A stretch of DNA of 64,000 nt from Paraburkholderia haematera. Its GTDB lineage: Bacteria > Pseudomonadota > Gammaproteobacteria > Burkholderiales > Burkholderiaceae. The notes under the pieces were generated by a model that had not been told where the DNA came from, did no database searches, and was given only the letters and a program-made list of their open reading frames with translations. The stretch spans positions 1-64,000 of the forward strand of contig NZ_CAJNBK010000005.1 in assembly GCF_905220975.1 (NCBI RefSeq), in the 5' to 3' direction. The translations under genes and the position numbers were made by a program. This document shows positions 28,031 through 36,887 of the stretch, in pieces (position 1 is the first letter of the stretch; every line of letters starts with the position of its first letter).

Positions 28031-28390
28031 TCAGGTCGGCGAAACATCTTCGGCTGACGAACCGAAATACACCGTCACTTCCACAATCTGACCATTCCTC
28101 GTGCGAATGAACTCGGCATTGCGAAACGCCGTGCGGCCTCCCGGCTTGCAGGCGTACGTGACAAACGCCTCGTTGTCTTCGACAAACAGCCTGTCGATGT
28201 GGATGCGTTCGATCTGTTCGTTGAATGGCCAGCAGTGTTCGAAGTAGGCCGCTTTGCTGAGGTGGTCGTCGCGCGGGCTGCTGAAGGCGAAGTCGTCGCT
28301 GAGGAGCGGCTCGATTGCGCTGCGGTCTTTGCGTTCATACGCGGCGAAGTAGTCGCGGATAAGCGTGGAAATGTCGGTGCCGGTCGCCAT
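28031..28390 (-). CDS. SnoaL-like (NTF2-fold) protein
   Basis: 119 residues from the ATG at 28390 with a strong ribosome site (AAGGAG). Pattern of a nuclear-transport-factor-2-like fold: IRDYFAAYERKDRSAIEPLLSDDFAFSSP at the start, then strand pairs ending GQIVEVTVYFG. Members are small isomerases, hydrolases or binding proteins; the reaction cannot be told. It begins 46 bases after the stop of the DHA2 pump gene and is probably co-transcribed with it. Confidence 0.88.
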   Translation of the reverse strand: MATGTDISTLIRDYFAAYERKDRSAIEPLLSDDFAFSSPRDDHLSKAAYFEHCWPFNEQIERIHIDRLFVEDNEAFVTYACKPGGRTAFRNAEFIRTRNGQIVEVTVYFGSSAEDVSPT

Positions 28391-28436
28391 GATGTGAGCT
28401 CCTTCGTATGCTTGCTTCGTCGATGGCCCGCGCAGG

Positions 28437-29936
28437 TCAATAGTTTTCTGTTGCCGCCTCGTTGCCGCCCGCGTGAGGATGTTCCGATGCAGAAGATGCG
28501 CCGTGACCGTGTGCGTCCGCTTGAGCGCCGCCTGGCTGACCCGGGCGCAACAATAAACCGCCCAGCACACCCGCCGCCGCCGCGAAGATCGCACCGAACA
28601 GGAACGCCACGTGGTAGCCGCTATTGAGTGCAGCCACGGCGCTTTCGGAGGCCTGCATCGCGTCGCTGCGAGCGGCCGCGAGACTCGCGAGCACCGCGAG
28701 ACCGAGTGCGCCTCCCATCATGAACGACGTGTTGACGATACCGGAGGCGAGACCCGAATCGTTCGGATCGACGTCGCTCATGGCGGCCAGCAGCAGGGGA
28801 TTGAACGCGATGCCCGCGCCGAAGCCGAGCAGGATCATGCCGGGCAGTACGTCGAGCACGAAGTTGCCGTTGACCGGCGCGCGTGCGAACAGCGCGAGGC
28901 CACACGCCGCGACGAGCAGCCCGGCGGCAAGCGGAATGCGCAGACCGAAGCGCATCACCACGCGCGCCGACAGTCCCAGCGAAAAGAACGCCATGATCAG
29001 ATTGGCCGGCAAAAACGCGAGCCCGACCTGCAAAGGCCGGTAGCCGAGCACGCGCTGCAGATACAACGCGGAGATGAAGAACCACGCGAACATTGCCGCC
29101 GCCCAAAGCACACCGACCACATTTGCGGTCGCGACATTGCGCAGGCGGAACAGACCAAGCGGCATCAACGGATGCTGCACGCGTGCTTCGATAATGAGAA
29201 ACAAGGCCAGCAACGCGAGCGCGGCGAACAGCAGGCCCAGCGTCTGCGCCGAGGTCCAGCCGGCTTCATTACCGTTCACGACTGCGTACACGGCAAGCAT
29301 CAGCGAAGCGGTGACTGTTACCGCGCCGGCCACGTCGAGCCGTTCCCCATGCGCATGACCGCGTGCCGACGGCAGGAGCGCGACGCACAGCGCGTAGACG
29401 GCGATGCCGATCGGCAGGTTGACGAGAAAGATCCAGTGCCAGCTCAGCAGATTGGTCAGCAGACCGCCGAGCAATACGCCGATGCTGCCGCCGCCCGCGC
29501 AGACGAAACCATATACGCCCATCGCTTTGGCCCGTTCGCCGGTCTCGGTGAACAGATTCATGATCAGCGAGAGCGAAACAGCGGAGACGACCGCGCCACC
29601 CAGACCCTGCACGGCACGCGCGCACACCAGCAGGATTTGCGAATTCGCCATGCCGCAGGCGAGCGACGCCAGCGTGAACAGCGTGATGCCGCCAAGGAAC
29701 AGCTTGCGGTGGCCGTAGAGATCACCCAGCCGCCCGCCAAGCAGCAGACAGCCGCCGAAGGTGAGCATGTACGCATTGACCACCCACACCAGCGAGGTCT
29801 CGGTAAAGCCGAGGTCCGCGGCGATCGACGGCAAGGCTACATTCACGATCGTCGTATCGAGCACGATCATGAGTACGCCGAGGCACAGAACGATCAGCGC
29901 CAGCCAGCGTTTGTTGCCGTGGATGGAATGGGTCAT
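28437..29936 (-). CDS. MFS multidrug efflux pump, DHA2 (14-TM) family
   Basis: 499 residues with about fourteen hydrophobic helices. DHA2 signatures: LDTTIVNVALPSIAADLG in TM1 (motif D1), GGRLGDLYGHRKLFLGG (motif A), and the TM5 antiporter motif C (GFVCAGGGSIGVLLGG, G-rich). EmrB/QacA-type H+ antiporter exporting hydrophobic drugs or aromatic toxins. C-terminal tail is His-rich (DAHGHGASSASEHPHAGG). Ribosome site AAGGAG. First gene of a two-gene unit with the SnoaL-like protein; the AraC/GyrI regulator is just downstream. Confidence 0.92.
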   Translation of the reverse strand: MTHSIHGNKRWLALIVLCLGVLMIVLDTTIVNVALPSIAADLGFTETSLVWVVNAYMLTFGGCLLLGGRLGDLYGHRKLFLGGITLFTLASLACGMANSQILLVCARAVQGLGGAVVSAVSLSLIMNLFTETGERAKAMGVYGFVCAGGGSIGVLLGGLLTNLLSWHWIFLVNLPIGIAVYALCVALLPSARGHAHGERLDVAGAVTVTASLMLAVYAVVNGNEAGWTSAQTLGLLFAALALLALFLIIEARVQHPLMPLGLFRLRNVATANVVGVLWAAAMFAWFFISALYLQRVLGYRPLQVGLAFLPANLIMAFFSLGLSARVVMRFGLRIPLAAGLLVAACGLALFARAPVNGNFVLDVLPGMILLGFGAGIAFNPLLLAAMSDVDPNDSGLASGIVNTSFMMGGALGLAVLASLAAARSDAMQASESAVAALNSGYHVAFLFGAIFAAAAGVLGGLLLRPGQPGGAQADAHGHGASSASEHPHAGGNEAATENY

Positions 29937-30127
29937 GCAGGGACTCCTTTGCCTTGATCAAGCGGATGCTGCCGGGTGCGAGCAGATGCAAGCGGGGTGC
30001 CAGACGCGTCGCCGCTCGGCACGAAGTTGGAAACCCGGTCGGCAACCCGTTGATGGCAATGGGAATTTTTAGTCTAGCACCCGCGACTTTTGACCCACAA
30101 CTACGAATTCCTGGGCGGCATGGGCCG

Positions 30128-30805
30128 TCAATCGCCATGCAGCAGTTCGTACTTGCCGCCGCGCTCCAGCGCCCGCTGATAGGCGGGCCGCGCGTGAATG
30201 CGCTTCAGGAAATCGACGACGGCGGGAATCTGCCCTTCCATGCCGCCGCGCGCAGTGGCGGCTTCGAGCGGAAAGCTCATCTGAACATCGGCCGCCGTGA
30301 AATCGTTGCCGACAAACCAGCCGGTCGCGCTCAATTCCTTATTGATGTAGCCCAGGTGCAGCTTCAACTGCGGATCGATGAAACTCGATTGCAGCGTCGA
30401 GGCGATCTTGCGGGCGATCGGTTTGGCGAAGAACGGCATGGGCGCGCTGGCGATGCGCAGAGCGATCAGCTTGAGCAGCAGCGGCGGCATTGCCGAGCCT
30501 TCCGCGTAGTGCATCCAGTAGGTGTAGCGCAGATGTTCGGGCGTGCCCGCTGCGGGCGCGAAACGGCCCTGACCATATTTGCCGACCAGATACTCGATGA
30601 TCGCACCCGATTCGGCGAGCGTCTGGCCGTCGTCGGTGATAACGGGCGACTTGCCGAGCGGATGCACGGCGCGCAACTCGGGCGGCGCCAGCATCGTTTT
30701 TGAGTCGCGCTCGTAGCGCTTGATCTCGTATGGAACGCCGAGCTCTTCGAGCAGCCACAACACGCGTTGCGAGCGGGAGTTGTTCAGATGATGGACGATC
30801 AGCAT
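30128..30805 (-). CDS. Glutathione S-transferase
   Basis: 225 residues: N-terminal thioredoxin-like domain (1-80; HHLNNSRSQRVLWLLEELG with the catalytic Ser in NNSRSQ, cis-Pro at KSPVI, and the glutathione-binding ESGAIIEYL) and an all-helical C-terminal domain (90-220; FVGNDFTAADVQMSFPLE with the N-capping box). Conjugates glutathione to electrophiles in the cytoplasm. Last gene of the 2-aminobenzoate operon, 114 bases after the ligase stop. A role in removing reactive intermediates of that pathway is inference. Confidence 0.92.
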   Translation of the reverse strand: MLIVHHLNNSRSQRVLWLLEELGVPYEIKRYERDSKTMLAPPELRAVHPLGKSPVITDDGQTLAESGAIIEYLVGKYGQGRFAPAAGTPEHLRYTYWMHYAEGSAMPPLLLKLIALRIASAPMPFFAKPIARKIASTLQSSFIDPQLKLHLGYINKELSATGWFVGNDFTAADVQMSFPLEAATARGGMEGQIPAVVDFLKRIHARPAYQRALERGGKYELLHGD

Positions 30806-30919
30806 GGGTCGAGGGAAGTTGGCCAGTGAAGCGCCACATCATAGGGATATTGCGCCGAGGTGTGGCTCTACTTACCTGCCTCCGTATCCGTCCGCCCTCG
30901 AACAAAGAAGGGCGACGGG

Positions 30920-32563
30920 CTACACGAGCGTACGCAACTCAAAGCGTTTGAGCTTGCCGGTTTCCGTGCGCGGCAGCGACTTGATGAAGGAGATCACGCG
31001 CGGGTATTTATACGGCGCCACGCTGTTCTTCACGAAATCCTGCAGTTGCGCGACCAGTTCGTCGTCCGGCGTATAGCCCGGGTTCAGCACCACGAAAGCT
31101 TTGACGATCTGCCCGCGTGTTTCGTCGGGCACGCCGATCACACCGCATTCGGCCACCGCCTCGTGTTGCAACAGCACGCTTTCCACTTCCGGCCCGGAGA
31201 TGTTGTAACCGGCGGAGACGATCATGTCGTCGGCGCGGGCCTGATAAAACACGTAACCGTCCTCGTCGAGATAGACGGAGTCGCCGGGAAGGTTCCAGCC
31301 ATCGCGCACGAAGTTGGTTTGCCTTGCGTCGGCGAGATAGCGGCAGCCTGTCGGGCCGCGCACCGCGAGTTTGCCGATCGTGCCGGGCGCCACGGGCTGC
31401 ATGGCGTCGTCCACGGCTTGCACAACGTAGCCCGGCACCGCGCGGCCGATGGCATGCGGACGAATTTCGTCGCCTTGCGCCGAGATGAAAATGTGGATCA
31501 ACTCCGTGCCGCCGATCCCGTCGATCATCTCGATGCCGGTTGCGTCGTGCCATAAACGACGCGTTGAATCCGGCAACGCCTCTCCCGCCGAGACCGTTTT
31601 CTGCAGGCTTGAAACGTCGTGATGCGCCACGAGCGGCGCCATTTGCCGATAGAACGTCGGAGCGGTGAACATAATCGTTGCGTGAAAGCGTTCGACGGCT
31701 TGCAGCAAGGTCTCAGGTGTGAGCCGCTCGATCAGCACCGTCGACGCGCCCACTCGCAGCGGAAAGCACAGCAGTCCGCCAAGGCCGAATGTGAACGCGA
31801 GCGGCGGCGTGCCGCAAAAGATATCGCTCGACGAAGGCTTTAAAACATGACGCGGAAACAGATCGCACATCGCCAGAACGTCGCGATGAAAATGCATGCA
31901 GCCTTTCGGTGCGCCCGTGGTGCCGCTGGTGAAGGCGATCAGGCAGACGTCGTCTGCGGCGGTGTCGCACGCAGTGAAGTGGTCCGGCTTGTTGACCGCG
32001 AGCGTGTCGAGCGAATCGGCGGAATCGTCATGAAACAGGCGCGTTTGCTTCAAACCTGGACAATAGAACTCATCCTGAGGATTGATGCAGCGCGCGAGTT
32101 CATCGGTCAGGCGCGCGTCGCACAGCGCGGCGCCGACTTGCGCCTTCTCGATGATCTGCTTGAGTTCTTTCGCACGCAGTAGCGGCATGGTAGGCACCAC
32201 GACGAGGCCGGCCTTCAGCGCGGCGAGCGCCGTCACCGCCATGTGCAAGGTGTTCGGTCCGCGCAGCAGCACGCGGTTGCCCGGCTGCAGACCCATCTCA
32301 TCGACCAGCACATGGGCGCTACGATTCACCAGGGCAAGCAATTCACCGTATGTGGTTGCCTGCGGCTTGCCATCTACCTCCGACCAGATTGCCGGACGGT
32401 CGCGATGTCCCGCTTCGATCGTTCCGTCGAGCAATTCCGTCGCGCAATTGAAGCGCGCCGGGTAGGCCACGTCCGGATTGTCGAGCAGAAAAACGGGCCA
32501 TTGATCCTGCGGCGGAAGATTGTCGCGCGCGAAGGTATCGACGTGTGCTGACGGTTCCATCAT
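30920..32563 (-). CDS. abmG: 2-aminobenzoate-CoA ligase (benzoate-CoA-ligase family)
   Basis: 547 residues of the adenylate-forming superfamily. AMP-binding motif FTSGTTGAPKGC (about 211-222), GIGGTELIHIF in the acyl-binding and ATP region, DGWNLPGD (conserved Asp), and C-terminal catalytic Lys in PRTETGKLKRFEL. Full-length for the family. Activates an aromatic acid to its CoA thioester using ATP. Its position in the same operon as the bifunctional 2-aminobenzoyl-CoA monooxygenase/reductase supports 2-aminobenzoate as substrate rather than plain benzoate. Cytoplasmic. Symbol follows the Azoarcus evansii abm naming by function. Confidence 0.88.
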   Translation of the reverse strand: MMEPSAHVDTFARDNLPPQDQWPVFLLDNPDVAYPARFNCATELLDGTIEAGHRDRPAIWSEVDGKPQATTYGELLALVNRSAHVLVDEMGLQPGNRVLLRGPNTLHMAVTALAALKAGLVVVPTMPLLRAKELKQIIEKAQVGAALCDARLTDELARCINPQDEFYCPGLKQTRLFHDDSADSLDTLAVNKPDHFTACDTAADDVCLIAFTSGTTGAPKGCMHFHRDVLAMCDLFPRHVLKPSSSDIFCGTPPLAFTFGLGGLLCFPLRVGASTVLIERLTPETLLQAVERFHATIMFTAPTFYRQMAPLVAHHDVSSLQKTVSAGEALPDSTRRLWHDATGIEMIDGIGGTELIHIFISAQGDEIRPHAIGRAVPGYVVQAVDDAMQPVAPGTIGKLAVRGPTGCRYLADARQTNFVRDGWNLPGDSVYLDEDGYVFYQARADDMIVSAGYNISGPEVESVLLQHEAVAECGVIGVPDETRGQIVKAFVVLNPGYTPDDELVAQLQDFVKNSVAPYKYPRVISFIKSLPRTETGKLKRFELRTLV

Positions 32564-32639
32564 GTTCTCCCGGGCAATGAGCCGGCTGATTGCGCTTCAG
32601 TTGGCTTGGTGGCTTTCGTGCTTCGAGTGCTTCGTGTGC

Positions 32640-33035
32640 TTAAAGCGGAACGACTGCCGTCGCTTCGATTTCGACCTTGGCTTCGTCTTCGATCAACGCC
32701 ACGACCTGTACCGCGCTCATCGCGATGTCGTAGTCGCCGATCAGTTCCCGAAACGCACGGCCGATATCTTTAAGGGAGGCGAGGTATTCGCGCTTATCCG
32801 TGACGTACCACGTCAGGCGCACCAGGTGTTCGGGTCTGCCGCCCGCTTCGTGCAGCACCGCGAGAATGTTCTTGAGCGCCTGAATCGCTTGTTGCGCGAA
32901 GTCGGCGGTCTGAAAACGCGCCTGTTCGTCCCAGCCGATCTGGCCGGCAATGAACACTTGCGTACCGGTTGCCGCGACGCCGTTTGCGTAGCCGCGCGGC
33001 TTGATCCAACCGGCGGGAAGGAGAGCTTTTTTCAT
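32640..33035 (-). CDS. RidA-family enamine/imine deaminase
   Basis: 131 residues with the YjgF/YER057c/UK114 fold: GYANGVAATGTQVFIAGQIGWD near the N-terminus and the ALKNILAVLHEAGGRPEHLVRLTWYVTD block typical of the family. The canonical active-site Arg of RidA (R-x-x) near residue 104 is not clearly present (DIAMSAVQVVAL), so it may belong to another Rid subgroup. Start overlaps the thioesterase stop (ATGA), indicating coupling. In this operon the likely substrate is the enamine CoA ester made by ring reduction of 2-aminobenzoyl-CoA, which needs hydrolytic loss of ammonia; this is inference. Confidence 0.88.
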   Translation of the reverse strand: MKKALLPAGWIKPRGYANGVAATGTQVFIAGQIGWDEQARFQTADFAQQAIQALKNILAVLHEAGGRPEHLVRLTWYVTDKREYLASLKDIGRAFRELIGDYDIAMSAVQVVALIEDEAKVEIEATAVVPL

Positions 33036-33475
33036 GAGCGATGCGCCTCGATGGATTCAGGCTGTGGGGCGAACGTCGCGAGCGCGCTCGCGATGTCTGC
33101 GGGAATGTCGATGGATGTGCCGCTTTCGAGCGAGGTCGTGACCAGCACCTGCTTCGCGCTGAAGCGGGTTTCGTCGCCGTGCTGGCCGACGATCTCGAGA
33201 TTGATCGAGCGGCGCCCCGCCTTCGTGACCGTGAGCGAAAGCGTGATCGTTTCACCCATCTGGCTCGGTCGCGAAAACTCGCAATCGAGTTTGACGATCG
33301 GCAAGCCGATGCGGCGTTGCGCGATCATCTGCGCATAGTCGATCCGCAGGCCTTCGTTGAACCAGTCTTCGACCAACGCATTGGTCATCACCAGATATTG
33401 CGGAAAGAACACGATGCCGGCCGGATCGCAGTGCTGGAAGCGGATGCGGACTGGCCTTTCGAAGGTCGTGTTCAT
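33032..33475 (-). CDS. Acyl-CoA thioesterase, 4-hydroxybenzoyl-CoA thioesterase type
   Basis: 147 residues, single hot-dog domain. The motif [28 protein letters not shown] contains the catalytic Asp (HCDPAGIV) in the place used by 4-hydroxybenzoyl-CoA thioesterases. Hydrolyses a CoA ester, perhaps to release CoA from dead-end aromatic intermediates. Coupled on both sides: its ATG overlaps the stop of the acyl-CoA dehydrogenase, and its stop overlaps the start of the RidA gene (both ATGA). Confidence 0.9.
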   Translation of the reverse strand: MNTTFERPVRIRFQHCDPAGIVFFPQYLVMTNALVEDWFNEGLRIDYAQMIAQRRIGLPIVKLDCEFSRPSQMGETITLSLTVTKAGRRSINLEIVGQHGDETRFSAKQVLVTTSLESGTSIDIPADIASALATFAPQPESIEAHRS

Positions 33476-34662
33476 TTCGCTGCGTCCTTGGCGAGTTCCG
33501 CAGCGTGAGCCTTCAGGAGGTCGCGGCCGACGATCAACTGCTGCACTTCAGTCGCACCTTCATAGATCCGCAACGCTCGAATCTCGCGGTAGAGCATCTC
33601 GACGGCTGTGCCGCTTTGTACGCCCATGCCGCCATAGAGCTGCACGGCGGCGTCGATCACCTGTTGCGCGCCTTCGCTTGCGTGCCATTTGGCCATCGCG
33701 GCTTCACGCGTAACGTTTTCGCCCTGATCGCGCAGCCAGGCCGCGCGATAGACCAGCAACGCGCTGCTGTCGATCGTCAATGCCATCTGCGCGAGCTTGG
33801 CTTGCGTCAACTGAAAATCACCGAGCGTCTGTCCGAACATCTTGCGCGACGATGCACGCGAGAGACCCTCAGCCATCGCGTGCCGCGCGAAGCCCAAGGA
33901 AGCCGCCGCCACCGACGTGCGGAATATATCCAGCGTACGCATCGCGAGCTTGAAACCTTCACCGGGCGCACCGAGCATCTGGCTGCGCGGCACGCGTGCG
34001 CCGGCAAAGTGCAAACGCGCTAGCGGATGCGGGGCGATCACGTCGATGCGTTCGGCGATTTCCAGCCCCGGCGTGTCGGCATCGACGATGAAGGCGGTAA
34101 TGCCGCGTGCGCCCGGCGCTTCGCCGGTTCTCGCGAACACTACGTAGAAATCGGCGATGCCGCCGTTGGAGATCCACGTCTTGTCGCCGTCGAGTACGTA
34201 GAAGTCGCCGTCTTCGCGCGCTGAGAGGGACATCGCGGCAACGTCCGAGCCCGCTTCCGGTTCCGACAAAGCGAAGGCGGCGATGGCCGTGCCGTTTGCG
34301 ACCCGCGGCAAGTAGCGCGACTTTTGCTCATGCGTGCCGCCGAGCGAGATCGCGCCTGAGCCGAGCCCTTGCATCGCTAATGCGAAATCCGCGAGTCCGG
34401 AATGTTTGGCGAGCGTTTCGCGCAGCAGGCACACAGCGCGTGTGTCGATGGTGTCGCCATGCCCGCCGTAGGCGACGCCGCCGACGCCGTATTTCAGCCA
34501 GCCCGCCGAACCGAGTTCACGGACCAAGGCACGGCAGGTCGCATCGACATCATCGTGCGCGACATGCGAGAGATTCTCGCGGCACCATGCTTCGATACCT
34601 GCGGCCAGTTCGCGATGGCGCGGTTCGAAAAACGGCCAGGCCAGTGCGCTGTGCAAATCCAT
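33472..34662 (-). CDS. Acyl-CoA dehydrogenase
   Basis: 396 residues from the ATG at 34662; a TTG six codons upstream is another possible start. Family motifs: [16 protein letters not shown] (FAD/substrate loop), [22 protein letters not shown], and the C-terminal [26 protein letters not shown], whose Glu (in YEGATE) is the usual catalytic base. Uses FAD and an electron-transfer flavoprotein to introduce a double bond into a CoA ester. In this operon it should act in the beta-oxidation-like steps after ring reduction of 2-aminobenzoyl-CoA. Cytoplasmic. Confidence 0.92.
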   Translation of the reverse strand: MDLHSALAWPFFEPRHRELAAGIEAWCRENLSHVAHDDVDATCRALVRELGSAGWLKYGVGGVAYGGHGDTIDTRAVCLLRETLAKHSGLADFALAMQGLGSGAISLGGTHEQKSRYLPRVANGTAIAAFALSEPEAGSDVAAMSLSAREDGDFYVLDGDKTWISNGGIADFYVVFARTGEAPGARGITAFIVDADTPGLEIAERIDVIAPHPLARLHFAGARVPRSQMLGAPGEGFKLAMRTLDIFRTSVAAASLGFARHAMAEGLSRASSRKMFGQTLGDFQLTQAKLAQMALTIDSSALLVYRAAWLRDQGENVTREAAMAKWHASEGAQQVIDAAVQLYGGMGVQSGTAVEMLYREIRALRIYEGATEVQQLIVGRDLLKAHAAELAKDAAK

Positions 34663-34681
34663 TTCGCTGTGAGTGCTCAAT

Positions 34682-35533
34682 TCAATCTCCCTCGAACACC
34701 GGGCGCGACTTCGCGGCAAACGCGCTATATGCACGTTCGAAATCGCGCGTGCTCATGCAGATCGCCTGAGCTTGCGCCTCGGATTCGATCGCTTCGTCGA
34801 TGCTCATGCTCCATTCCTGGTGCAGCATCGTCTTCGTGATGCCGTGCGCGAAAGTCGGACCGGCGACGAGGTCGGCGGCGAGCTTTTGCGCGTCCGGGAG
34901 GAGCGCTGCCGGTTCGCACAGGCGGTTATAGAAGCCCCATGCGTAGCCTTCGTCGCCACTCGCCGAGCGGCCGGTGAACAGCAATTCGGCGGCGCGCCCC
35001 TGGCCGATGATGCGCGGCAGGATCGCGCAGGCGCCCATATCGCAACCCGCGAGGCCGACGCGCGAGAACAGAAACGCGAGCTTGCTGCGCGCGGTGCCGA
35101 GGCGCATGTCGGACGACATCGCCAGAATCGCGCCGGCGCCGGCACATACGCCATCGACCGCGGCGATGATGGGCTGCGGGCAATGGCGCATCGCCTTGAC
35201 CAGGTCGCCGGTCATGCGCGTGAACAGCAGCAGTTCCGGCATCGGCAGATCGATCAGCGGCGCGATGATGTCATGCACGTCGCCGCCGGAGCAGAAGTTT
35301 TCGCCTGCGCCGTGAATCACGACCGCTTTCACGTCGGTCGCATAGGTGAGTTGCCGGAACAGATCGCGCAACTCCGCATACGATTCGAATGTCAGCGGGT
35401 TCTTGCGTTCGGGGCGGTTCAGCGTGATCGTCGCGACCTTGTCGGCGACCGACCAGCCGAAGTGCCGCGCCTCGTAACCGGCGAGCGTCAGGCGGTTGCC
35501 GGCTAGCAGCGCGTCGGTGTTGGATCGTGTCAT
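34682..35533 (-). CDS. Enoyl-CoA hydratase/isomerase family protein
   Basis: 283 residues of the crotonase superfamily: [18 protein letters not shown] near residue 35, oxyanion-hole motif [15 protein letters not shown] (about 95-109), and [23 protein letters not shown] with the region carrying the catalytic Glu(s), followed by [15 protein letters not shown]. Acts on CoA esters (hydration, or ring hydrolysis in related pathway enzymes). Fifth position from the last gene of the 2-aminobenzoate operon. Specific step is inferred from position. Confidence 0.9.
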   Translation of the reverse strand: MTRSNTDALLAGNRLTLAGYEARHFGWSVADKVATITLNRPERKNPLTFESYAELRDLFRQLTYATDVKAVVIHGAGENFCSGGDVHDIIAPLIDLPMPELLLFTRMTGDLVKAMRHCPQPIIAAVDGVCAGAGAILAMSSDMRLGTARSKLAFLFSRVGLAGCDMGACAILPRIIGQGRAAELLFTGRSASGDEGYAWGFYNRLCEPAALLPDAQKLAADLVAGPTFAHGITKTMLHQEWSMSIDEAIESEAQAQAICMSTRDFERAYSAFAAKSRPVFEGD

Positions 35534-35559
35534 GAGTGTTTTCTCCGATTCGGTGCGGA

Positions 35560-36117
35560 TCAGTCTTTCAGACTGTCGAGCAGATGTTTCTTGAGTTTGC
35601 CGAGGCGCTGATGGGTACGCGATTTTTCGTCGAGGCTCAAGCCGCCGAACAGTTCAACGACCCATTGCTCATGCGCGACCGCCATCTTGTCGAACGCCTT
35701 GCGGCCCGCGGGCGTCAGACACACGTTGATCGAGCGGCGGTCGTTCGGATCGGTGTCGCGCGAAACCAGACCTTCTTTTTCGAGCTGATCCGTAATGCCT
35801 GTCACATTGCCGCCCGTCACCATCAAGCGGCGCGACAGCTCGGTCATTTTCAGGCCTTCCGGATGACGTTCGAGCTGCGCCATCAAATCGAAACGCGGCA
35901 GCGTAGTGTTGAATTCGTTACGCAGGCGCTTGCGCAGTTCGGCTTGCACGAGATTGGTCGTGGTCAGCATGCGCAGCCACAAACGCAGGCCCATATGACT
36001 ATCGGCGCCGGTGCTCATTTCCAGATCCACGACGTTCTCCGCGGGTTTCGCGACACCTTTGCGCGGCGGCTTGACGTCGGCCGGCAAGGGTTTGTTGATG
36101 TTCGATGACTTGGTCAC
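35560..36117 (-). CDS. MarR-family transcriptional regulator of the 2-aminobenzoate operon
   Basis: 185 residues from a GTG at 36117 that overlaps the dehydrogenase stop (GTGA) and has GGTGGAGAAG as ribosome site. N-terminal ~45 residues are a low-complexity basic/proline extension. Winged-helix MarR domain at about 50-170: [46 protein letters not shown], then the wing [13 protein letters not shown]. Members of this type near aromatic CoA pathways usually repress until they bind the aromatic CoA ester. A matching imperfect palindrome overlaps the operon promoter at 39305-39325, so autoregulation is likely. Confidence 0.9.
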   Translation of the reverse strand: MTKSSNINKPLPADVKPPRKGVAKPAENVVDLEMSTGADSHMGLRLWLRMLTTTNLVQAELRKRLRNEFNTTLPRFDLMAQLERHPEGLKMTELSRRLMVTGGNVTGITDQLEKEGLVSRDTDPNDRRSINVCLTPAGRKAFDKMAVAHEQWVVELFGGLSLDEKSRTHQRLGKLKKHLLDSLKD

Positions 36118-36887
36118 ATTACTTCTCCACCGGAGATGGAAATGGATTGGCCCGTGATCGCATCCGAGCCGGGTTGGCAGAGCCAAAGCACGGCGTTGGC
36201 GACTTGCTCCGGGCTGACGAAGCGATGTTGCGGATTCGAACGAAGCAAGGTCTCGCGCGCCTGCTGTTCGGTGCGCGAGGTCTTGCTGGTGATCTGTTCG
36301 AGCGACGCGTGCAGCAGCTCGGTCTCCGTATAACCTGGGCACACGGCATTCACGGTGACGCCTTTCGTCGCGACTTCGAGTGCGAGTGAACGCGTCAGGC
36401 CGATGACACCGTGTTTCGCCGCGCAGTACGCCGCGACGTAGGCATAGCCGATTTGCCCCGCCGTGCTCGCGACATTGACGATGCGGCCGTGGCCGCGTTC
36501 GAGCATGCCGGGTAACACGGCGCGCGTGCCGAGGAACACGCCGGTGAGGTTCACGTCGAGCATGCGCTGCCAGAGCGCCATGTCGATGTGGGTGAAGGGC
36601 GCGGCTTGCGCCTGGCCGGCGTTGTTGACGAGGATGTCGATTGCGCCGGCTTGCGCGAATGCTTTCCCGACCGATGCTTCGCTGGTGACGTCGACGCTGA
36701 TACAGGCGACCTCGCCGAGCCCGTTGAATTGCTCCCGCTGCGCGTCGAGACGTTGTGCGTTGCGTCCCATCAAGGTGACGCGCGCGCCGGCGCGCAGCAG
36801 CGCTTCAGCCACTGCCGCACCGATGCCGCTGCCTCCGCCCGTGACGACAGCGTGTTGTCCAGCGAGCGTTGTGGTAGACGTGTTCAC
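36114..36887 (-). CDS. SDR-family 3-hydroxyacyl-CoA dehydrogenase
   Basis: 257 residues, classical short-chain dehydrogenase: TGGGSGIG (cofactor motif), NNAGQAQ (NNAG), Ser in VNVASTAGQ and catalytic YCAAK (Tyr-x-x-x-Lys). Starts with GTG at 36887 overlapping the stop of the upstream monooxygenase gene, and is coupled at its own 3' end to the MarR gene (GTGA). In this operon it probably oxidises a 3-hydroxyacyl-CoA intermediate with NAD+. Confidence 0.92.
   Translation of the reverse strand: MNTSTTTLAGQHAVVTGGGSGIGAAVAEALLRAGARVTLMGRNAQRLDAQREQFNGLGEVACISVDVTSEASVGKAFAQAGAIDILVNNAGQAQAAPFTHIDMALWQRMLDVNLTGVFLGTRAVLPGMLERGHGRIVNVASTAGQIGYAYVAAYCAAKHGVIGLTRSLALEVATKGVTVNAVCPGYTETELLHASLEQITSKTSRTEQQARETLLRSNPQHRFVSPEQVANAVLWLCQPGSDAITGQSISISGGEVM

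Noticed and set aside
28611..29957. 448-codon open frame on the plus strand
   Set aside because: Fully antisense to the DHA2 pump; its product is a run of Arg, Gln, Glu and His with no motif, as expected from the mirror of a GC-rich membrane-protein gene.
36118..36342. 75-codon N-terminal extension of the MarR gene
   Set aside because: Lies entirely inside the SDR dehydrogenase gene; the GTG at 36117 has a ribosome site and normal coupling.
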